Source: CAYQJS01 sp964417895 (GTDB lineage: Bacteria; Chloroflexota; UBA6077; SHYK01). From it: a stretch of DNA of 64,000 bases. The notes under the pieces are model-generated. The model was not told the DNA's origin, did no database searches, and saw only the letters and a list, made by a program, of their open reading frames with translations. Both the position numbers and the translations under genes were made by a program. Position 1 is the first letter of the stretch; each line of letters starts with the position of its first letter. The DNA is taken from assembly GCA_964417895.1 (NCBI GenBank), contig CAYQJS010000030.1, positions 1-64,000 of the forward strand, read 5' to 3'. Below are positions 58,966-64,000 of the stretch, piece by piece.

Positions 58966-59316
58966 ATGAGTGTTGGACGGTTGGACGCGAAGCTCATCGG
59001 GGAGAACGTAAGGGCGTGGCAAGCGCGGCAAAATTTGACCGTCGCCTAGTTGGCTCAGAGGGCCGGCGTCGCCCCAGCAACCATAACCGGCTACCGGCGT
59101 GGGACACTGCGTGAGCCTCAGCTCGATACGGTGCAGAAAATCGCGAATGGCTTAGGCGTGCAGCTCCCTGAGATCATCGGCGAGGCTGACGTCGGCGTGA
59201 CGCGTCAGGACTTACAGGGCACGGTCGCCGACGTTGCGTTGACACTGAACCGTGCGGTACAGGCACTCGCGCAATGGGATTCTGAGCATCCCGAGAACGC
59301 CAAAGAAAAAACGTAA
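58966..59316 (+). pseudogene. XRE-family regulator gene with in-frame amber
   Basis: From ATG 58966 (AGGAGA 8 nt upstream) the frame reads MSVGRLDAKLIGENVRAWQA and NLTVA, then TAG at 59047, then LAQRAGVAPATITGYRRGTL and VQKIANGLGVQLPEIIGE. The amber replaces the acidic residue expected in the first helix-turn-helix helix (A-E-LAQRAGV). A TTG directly after the stop could restart translation but would drop the domain's first helix. Confidence 0.7.
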
Positions 59317-59365
59317 CCCGAAAACTGTCTTGCTAGCCAACCACACGGCCAGATAGGGCCGCTTC

Positions 59366-59938
59366 GAGAGGTACTGCGATGACAGTGTGGTTCATTGCGT
59401 GAGCAAGCCACAAGCAGAATACGTGAGGGAAGCGATTGGTCGTCGGCTGAAGGAGTGTCAGCTGGAAATGCACCCCGACAAGACGCGCATCGTGTACTGC
59501 AAGGACGGACGGCGGTGGGGCTCACATGAGCACACCAGCTTCGTGTTCCTCTCTTACGAGTTCCGGGCGCGGCGAGTCAAGAGCAGAACCGGCAGGTACT
59601 TCGATGGGTTCAACCCCGCCATCAGCCCCACGGAAGCCAAGCGCCTCCGGCGCGAGATGCGGTTGTGGCGACTCTGTCGGTGGACGACCAAGACCCTGCA
59701 CCAGCTAGCGGCCTGGGTAAACTCCCGGGTCCAAGGCTGGATCAACTACTACGGACATATCTGCAGGTCCGCGCTCCTCCCTATCCTGCGAGGCCTCGAC
59801 GGGCATCTTGCCCGATGGGCGAGGCGCAAATACAAACGGCTCTCCAACAGCCGGAACCGGGCATATCGGCTCCTTCGTCGGGTCCACCCACAGGAACCCG
59901 CACTGTTCGCGCACTGGCGGTTAGGGGTTCGGCCTTAA
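59366..59938 (+). pseudogene. Group II intron maturase fragment
   Basis: Starting at RYCDDSVVHC (YADD variant with Cys), it continues through MHPDKTRIVYCKDGRRWG, SFVFLSYEFRARRVKSR, and the maturase domain X (WTTKTLHQLAAWVNSRVQGW, YYGHICRSALLPIL) to a natural stop at 59938. Roughly the first 60% of a maturase is gone. Confidence 0.8.
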
Positions 59939-59951
59939 GGTTGGATGGCAC

Positions 59952-59987
59952 GAGCCGGATGAACCGAGAGGTTCACGTCCGGATCTG
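59952..59987 (+). ncRNA. Group II intron domain V (in fragment)
   Basis: GAGCCGGATGAACC-GAGA-GGTTCACGTCCGGATCTG hairpin, with arms matching those at 28290-28324. Confidence 0.8.
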
Positions 59988-60024
59988 TGAGAGCCGGGGG
60001 CTGCAATGCCCCCGGCTACTCGGC

Positions 60025-60401
60025 AAATTAGAGATCGCGCTTCCTTTCTTGTCGTCCGGCGTCGCCTTGTGTCGCAGTCTTTCGGCGCACGTAACTCCCA
60101 ACGTAACTACCAACAAGCTTGCATGGTGAAGCAAGTAAACCGCGTTGGCGGAGCCGTTTGGAAGCCGTCGACTTGAAAGAAGGAGGGGGGCGCCACCAGG
60201 CTGCTGCATGCCATTCCTAGGCTCTTTGTGCGCTATGACCATGCGTTGCCAGATCTTGCCCATGATTTGCGTCCGCATGTGCAGCGTGTCGCGAGTGTCC
60301 TGCCACGCCGCCAGCGGAGACTAGGCCACTCGAAGCTTGGCCCAGCAGGTCCGGTCGCCGGCGAACCCCCTGTCGGCTCGTTGGGCGAGGCGCTTCTTTG
60401 T
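60025..60401. other. Intergenic, no gene seen
   Basis: No coding frame is supported between the intron fragment and the MarR gene. Small minus-strand frames here lack start signals. Confidence 0.45.
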
Positions 60402-60902
60402 TCATAGACTGCTTTCTGGGCGCGCCGCGATAGCGATGCGCTCCAGCGCCGACTCAACGGCTGCCGTTTCGCTGTCGTGAATATGTGCCGCGAAATGGCG
60501 TTTGACAGTCTCCAGGTGGATCGGCACTGCCTGCTCGAGCTTCTTTGCCCCGACTTCCGTGAGCGCGATGTGCAGGCTCCGCCTATCGCCCGGGCGCGCC
60601 AACCTCTGGACGAGCCCGGCCGCCTCCATACGGTCGATTAGCCTCGTCAGCCCACTCTTGCTGAACAAGATTGCGTTGGCGAGCTGGGTCATAGTGAAGC
60701 GCTGGGACGGCGCCTCATGCAATTGAGCCAGAACGTCGAACCAGGTGAGCGGCAATCCGCACGTTGATTCGAGCTCACGGCTGAGGATCGCTGCAAGCGC
60801 TTTATGCGCCGCGAGGAACGCGGTCCACGCTTTTTGTCGTAAGGGGGTCAGCTCCTGGCGGGCGAGTTCCCAGAGGGTCAGGCCGTCCCAGAGAATGGTC
60901 AA
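60402..60902 (-). CDS. MarR-family regulator
   Basis: This 166-aa winged-helix protein contains WFDVLAQLHEAPSQRFTMTQLANAI near 52-76, the recognition helix LFSKSGLTRLIDRMEAAGLV, and the wing RPGDRRSLHIALTEVGAKKL. MarR proteins repress neighbours until a phenolic or similar ligand binds. It diverges from the NmrA-like gene, and the inverted repeat CAACTATTG/CAATAGTTG in the shared region is a likely operator. Confidence 0.88.
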   Translation of the reverse strand: MTILWDGLTLWELARQELTPLRQKAWTAFLAAHKALAAILSRELESTCGLPLTWFDVLAQLHEAPSQRFTMTQLANAILFSKSGLTRLIDRMEAAGLVQRLARPGDRRSLHIALTEVGAKKLEQAVPIHLETVKRHFAAHIHDSETAAVESALERIAIAARPESSL

Positions 60903-61021
60903 TCTCCGCTCACCACGTCGCCGACCCGGCCTGACTCAATCCACGGCCGAAATGTCGTGTTCGATTGGTTGCCCCGGGGTAGTGTAATGGATTTCTGTTG
61001 TCCGGAATATAATACGCTCCA

Positions 61022-61070
61022 CAACTATTGTAGAGAGTAATACCACTTGTTTCGTTTGAATCAATAGTTG
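61022..61070. promoter_or_regulatory. Inverted repeat in the marR/NmrA-like divergent region
   Basis: CAACTATTG (61022-61030) and CAATAGTTG (61062-61070) are exact complements, in an unusually AT-rich stretch between divergent genes. It fits a MarR-type operator. Confidence 0.5.
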
Positions 61071-61089
61071 AAGAGGAGAGAAGAAGGAT

Positions 61090-62013
61090 ATGGCCGAGCA
61101 GATCATTACAGTCGTCGGTGGTACCGGTGCTCAGGGAGGCGGCGTCGTCGACGCGTTGCTGGCCTCGGGCCAATATGCAGTTCGTGTTGTCAGCCGCAAT
61201 CCTGCGAGCGAGTCGGCCGAGATGCTCAAGAAGCGCGGTGTCCAGGTGGTGAAGGGCGATCTGCTCGAGCCGAGCAGCCTGCGTGCTGCCTTCGAGGGCG
61301 CTCACGGAGCCTTCCTGGTCACCAATTTCTGGGACCCCACGCAGATGCAGAAGGAGACCGAGATCGGCAAAGCGGCCGTGAAGGAGGCGCGGGCTGCCGG
61401 TGTTCAGCACTTCATCTGGTCGACGCTTCCCGATAGCGAAAAGCTGAGCGGCGGGCGGCTCAAGGTTCCGCACTTCACGGGTAAGGCACGGATTGATGCC
61501 GCGGTGGAGGCGGCGGGTTTCCCGCGCCATACGTTCGTGCAGGCGCCGTTCTACTTTCAAAACTTCCTGGGCATGCTGGCGCCGCAGCCGTTGCCGAATG
61601 GAGGACGCGGCTGGACGGTCCCGATGGATCCAGCGGCGCGGGTGATCCACGCCGGTGACGTGAACGACGTCGGACGGGCCGTCGCTGCGGCCTTGGCCGC
61701 CGGCGACAAGCTTCGCAACGGGAGCTATCTCGCCGTGTGCGGCGGCGTGTACTCGTGGAACGACTTCGTCAGCACGCTGAATGTGCAGGGCCATGACGTC
61801 CAGGTGCAGAGGGTGCCCGCCGATGTCTACGACACCTTGTTCCCGGGGGCGCCCGAGGTGCGGGAGACGTTCGAGTACTTCGAGCAGTGCTTCTACTTTG
61901 GGCCGGAGAGGGAGTCGCGGATTGCCGCTGCGAAGGCGCTCTGCCCAGACGGGTTCATCGGCTTTTCCGATTGGGCCAAGCTCAACCTGGCGCCGACCAA
62001 CGAGAAGAGATGA
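61090..62013 (+). CDS. NmrA-like NAD(P)-binding protein
   Basis: This 307-aa atypical SDR has ITVVGGTGAQGGGVVDALLA at about 6-25 (the G-x-x-G-x-x-G motif), VVKGDLLEPSSL near 57-68, HFIWSTLPDSEKLSGGRLKV near 112-131, and a Trp/Phe-rich C-terminal half. NmrA/HSCARG-type proteins sense NADP(H) state or act as reductases. GGAGAGAAGAAGG precedes ATG 61090. Its stop overlaps a short Gfo/Idh stub by 4 nt. Confidence 0.85.
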   Translation: MAEQIITVVGGTGAQGGGVVDALLASGQYAVRVVSRNPASESAEMLKKRGVQVVKGDLLEPSSLRAAFEGAHGAFLVTNFWDPTQMQKETEIGKAAVKEARAAGVQHFIWSTLPDSEKLSGGRLKVPHFTGKARIDAAVEAAGFPRHTFVQAPFYFQNFLGMLAPQPLPNGGRGWTVPMDPAARVIHAGDVNDVGRAVAAALAAGDKLRNGSYLAVCGGVYSWNDFVSTLNVQGHDVQVQRVPADVYDTLFPGAPEVRETFEYFEQCFYFGPERESRIAAAKALCPDGFIGFSDWAKLNLAPTNEKR

Positions 62014-62129
62014 CCGCCCTGAGCAGGGGTGGAGACAAGAGGATTCATGTCGGCATCATCGGCGCCAATCCGGATCGCGGATGGGCGGCAAATACGACCT
62101 TAGTATCTTACCAGACAGCTGTTGACTAA
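62010..62129 (+). pseudogene. N-terminal stub of a Gfo/Idh-type oxidoreductase
   Basis: These 39 codons (MTALSRGGDKRIHVGIIGAN, then PDRGWAANTTLVSYQTAVD) give the Rossmann strand-loop VGIIGANPDRGWA typical of one Gfo/Idh subgroup, then an early stop. The start overlaps the NmrA-like stop (ATGA), showing the original gene was the second in this operon. Confidence 0.6.
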
Positions 62130-62182
62130 CCATTCAGACGATGGCCTGCGAAAGCGCAGAGCCAGCTATAGAGAGGACTGCA

Positions 62183-62722
62183 ATGTCTATCGATTTCGGA
62201 CTTCTACTCATTCGGGGCGTGGTGGGCCTCGTCCTCGCAGCCCACGGGGCCCAGAAGCTCTTCGGCTGGTTCGGCGGCTATGGCCTCCGACCTACGGCCA
62301 GCTTCATGGCCACGACAGGGCTCAAGCCGGGTCTCTTCTGGGCGAGCCTCGCCGGCCTCTCGGAGCTTCGCGGCGGGGTGCTGCTGACGCTGGGTTGGTT
62401 CAGCCCGCTCGGCGCTCTGGGCATGATTGCCGCCATGACCACCGCGATCACATTGATGCATTGGGGACGTTTCTTCGCGAGCAACAACGGTATGGAGTTC
62501 CCGCTGGTCCTCGGACTAGCAGCGCTAGGCATCGCTGTGGCTGGGCCAGGCCGTTATTCGCTTGACCAGGCCATGGGTATCGCCCTGCCGATTGCGCCGA
62601 TCCTCGCCATCGGGCTCGTCGGCATAGGTATCTCCGTGACCATCTCGAAAAGCATGGCGATAGCCGCCCGCCGCAAGCAAGCTGCTGAAGCCACCGCCGA
62701 GGTCGTTCCGGTCGCCGCCTGA
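62183..62722 (+). CDS. DoxX-family membrane protein
   Basis: This 179-aa protein has four membrane helices, with the DoxX signature LIRGVVGLVLAAHGAQKLFGWFGGYG at about 9-34. SLAGLSELRGGVLLTLGWFSPLGALGM and MTTAITLMHWGRFF follow. The family includes thiosulfate:quinone oxidoreductase subunits and many redox-stress membrane proteins. GAGAGG is upstream of ATG 62183. A C-terminal cytosolic tail (residues about 160-179) is Ala/Glu-rich. Confidence 0.85.
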   Translation: MSIDFGLLLIRGVVGLVLAAHGAQKLFGWFGGYGLRPTASFMATTGLKPGLFWASLAGLSELRGGVLLTLGWFSPLGALGMIAAMTTAITLMHWGRFFASNNGMEFPLVLGLAALGIAVAGPGRYSLDQAMGIALPIAPILAIGLVGIGISVTISKSMAIAARRKQAAEATAEVVPVAA

Positions 62723-62913
62723 GTCTTCGTGGACCGCGTAGTGCCAACTTCGTCGGGCCAAAATCTTGATCCTGCCTCCAGATACCACCTGGCCGAAGCC
62801 AGAACGGACCTAATCCAAATGCCCACTGTTACCGCCACGAATCCGCTACGTATAGATAGAAGGCGAGACCGGCCGAGCCGGGCGGGCCAACCGACGGAAC
62901 GGGAGAACGAATC

Positions 62914-64000
62914 CGTGTTGCAGGACATCGAGGTTACTAAGAGCTCGCGTTGGGTTGCCCTGGTGGTGCTCTGCACCGGCATGCTGATGATCGTGCTCGA
63001 TCAGACTATCGTGAATGTGGCTCTGCCCTCTATTCAGAGGGAGCTCGGGTTCAGCCAGGCCAGCCTGGCGTGGGTGGTGAACGCTTATCTGATCGCGTTC
63101 GGCGGCCTTTTACTGCTGGCTGGGCGGCTGGGGGACCTGATCGGCCGCAAGCGAATTTTCCTGAGCGGGTTGACCGTGTTCATGGTGGCCTCCGCCCTGT
63201 GCGGGCTGTCGATTAGCCAGGAATGGCTGGTCGTGGGGCGCTTCGTGCAGGGGGCGGGAGGCGCGCTGACCTCAGCCGTGATCCTGGGGATGATCGTGAC
63301 CATGTTTCCCGAACGCGGGGATCGAGCGCGAGCCATCGGGATGTACAGCTTCACCGCATCGGCGGGGGCGTCCATCGGGCTTCTCCTGGGTGGGGTGCTG
63401 ACGGAGGCCATTAACTGGCACTGGATCTTCTTCGTCAACGTCCCGGTCGGAATCGTGGCGGCGTTCATCGCGGTACGCGTGGTCGAGATGGATGAAGGAC
63501 TCGGCCTTGGAGAAGGGGCAGACGTGGTGGGCGCCATCCTGGTGACGAGCGCTTTGATGCTCGGTGTGTACACCATCGTGGGGGGCGCCGAACTGGGCAA
63601 TGGCCCCGCGCTGGTGCTGGGTGTCACCACATTACTGCTGTTTGGCGGGTTCTTGATCCGCCAGGCTACGGCGGCCAGGCCCCTTTTGCCGCTCCGCATC
63701 TTTCGGTCGCGCAACGTCTCGGGAGCCAACCTGATCCAGGTGCTGATGGTCGCTGGGCTGTTCGGCATGTTCTTCATGTCGAGCCTGTATCTGCAGCGCG
63801 TATTGGGTTACGGGCCGCTCCAGATCGGCCTGGCGTTCTTGCCGGCAGCGGCCATCATCGGGGCGCTTTCGTACGATCTGTCCGGGCGGCTCAGCATGCG
63901 TATCGGACCGCGGAAGGTGCTCATTCCGAGTCTGGTGCTGCTGGTGGCTGCGCTGAGTTTGTTGACCCGAGCTCCGGTGGATGGGCAGTATCCACGAGAT
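62914..64000 (+). CDS. MFS exporter, DHA2 (EmrB/QacA) type, partial
   Basis: The first 362 codons of a drug/proton antiporter run off the right edge. The DHA2 signatures are LDQTIVNVALPSI (motif D) at about residues 28-40, GRLGDLIGRKRIFLSG (motif A) near 70-85, and RFVQGAGGALTSAVILG (motif B) near 109-125. SIGLLLGGVLTEAINWHWIFFVNVP (motif C region) lies near 151-175. At least nine membrane segments are present. The start is GTG 62914 with GGGAG about 11 nt upstream; TTG 62917 is an alternative. Confidence 0.88.

Larger units (their letters stand above)
59366..60024 (+). mobile_element. 5'-truncated group II intron
   Basis: The maturase fragment, domain V and a domain VI-like stem (GCCGGGGGC...GCCCCCGGC) are present, ending near CTACTCGGC. 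Everything 5' of the YADD block is lost. It is a different lineage from the intron at 28.25-30.26 kb by protein, yet has the same domain V arms. Confidence 0.75.

Overview
The window reads as a high-GC, soil- or sediment-type bacterial chromosome segment, most likely Chloroflexota. That placement is an inference. It rests on five lipoprotein oligopeptide-type solute-binding proteins (SBPs), a reductive-dehalogenase-like cluster, many single-copy catabolic enzymes, and dispersed GC-rich palindromic intergenic repeats. No rRNA and no CRISPR array were seen. A run of 100 N at 16980-17079 marks a scaffold gap inside a tandem repeat.

Region 1 (1-30 kb) is mostly small catabolic and resistance units. 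They are: a partial APH-type kinase; a Gfo/Idh oxidoreductase; a decayed integrase beside the 3' end of a tRNA-Gly; an SBP followed by a reductive-dehalogenase-like operon (451-aa protein, half-size paralogue, ferredoxin/GlcG fusion); an SMP-30 lactonase-like protein; arsR-arsM; a DsrE-like protein, a GT9 glycosyltransferase and uppP; a glutaryl-CoA dehydrogenase-like flavoprotein; an alpha/beta hydrolase; a DinB-like protein; a Rieske oxygenase overlapping an SBP; two tandem PqqC/TenA-like (haem-oxygenase-fold) proteins followed by an SBP; and an amidohydrolase. An intact group II intron lies at 28.25-30.26 kb.

Region 2 (30.35-50.8 kb) is bounded by two partial copies of the 3' half of tRNA-Lys(UUU). 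The intact tRNA is at 58.53-58.60 kb, next to an integrase remnant, so this looks like one or more tRNA-Lys-targeted genomic islands. The left part carries a tightly coupled three-gene operon: a UvrD/Rep-type helicase, a DarT-like DNA ADP-ribosyltransferase, and an ADP-ribosylglycohydrolase fused to a VOC domain. This is the best candidate in the window for an under-described defence or toxin-antitoxin system. Around it are duplicated and decaying DUF433/DUF5615, DUF2442-XRE/DUF4160 and vapBC-like modules, plus a deleted IS630-type element. In between lie two more SBPs, cupins, an alpha/beta-hydrolase-domain protein and a zinc alcohol dehydrogenase.

Region 3 (50.8-64 kb) contains a frameshifted MmgE/PrpD gene; a carboxylic-acid-type catabolic cluster (thiamine-diphosphate enzyme, CoxG-like protein, Asp/Glu-racemase-like protein, isochorismatase-like protein, SDR, amidohydrolase); tRNA-Lys; an XRE gene broken by an amber codon; a group II intron fragment; a MarR/NmrA divergent pair; a Gfo/Idh stub; a DoxX protein; and the start of a DHA2-type MFS exporter.

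A recurring layout is one substrate-binding lipoprotein next to one or two metal-dependent enzymes, with no ABC permease or ATPase gene in the window.
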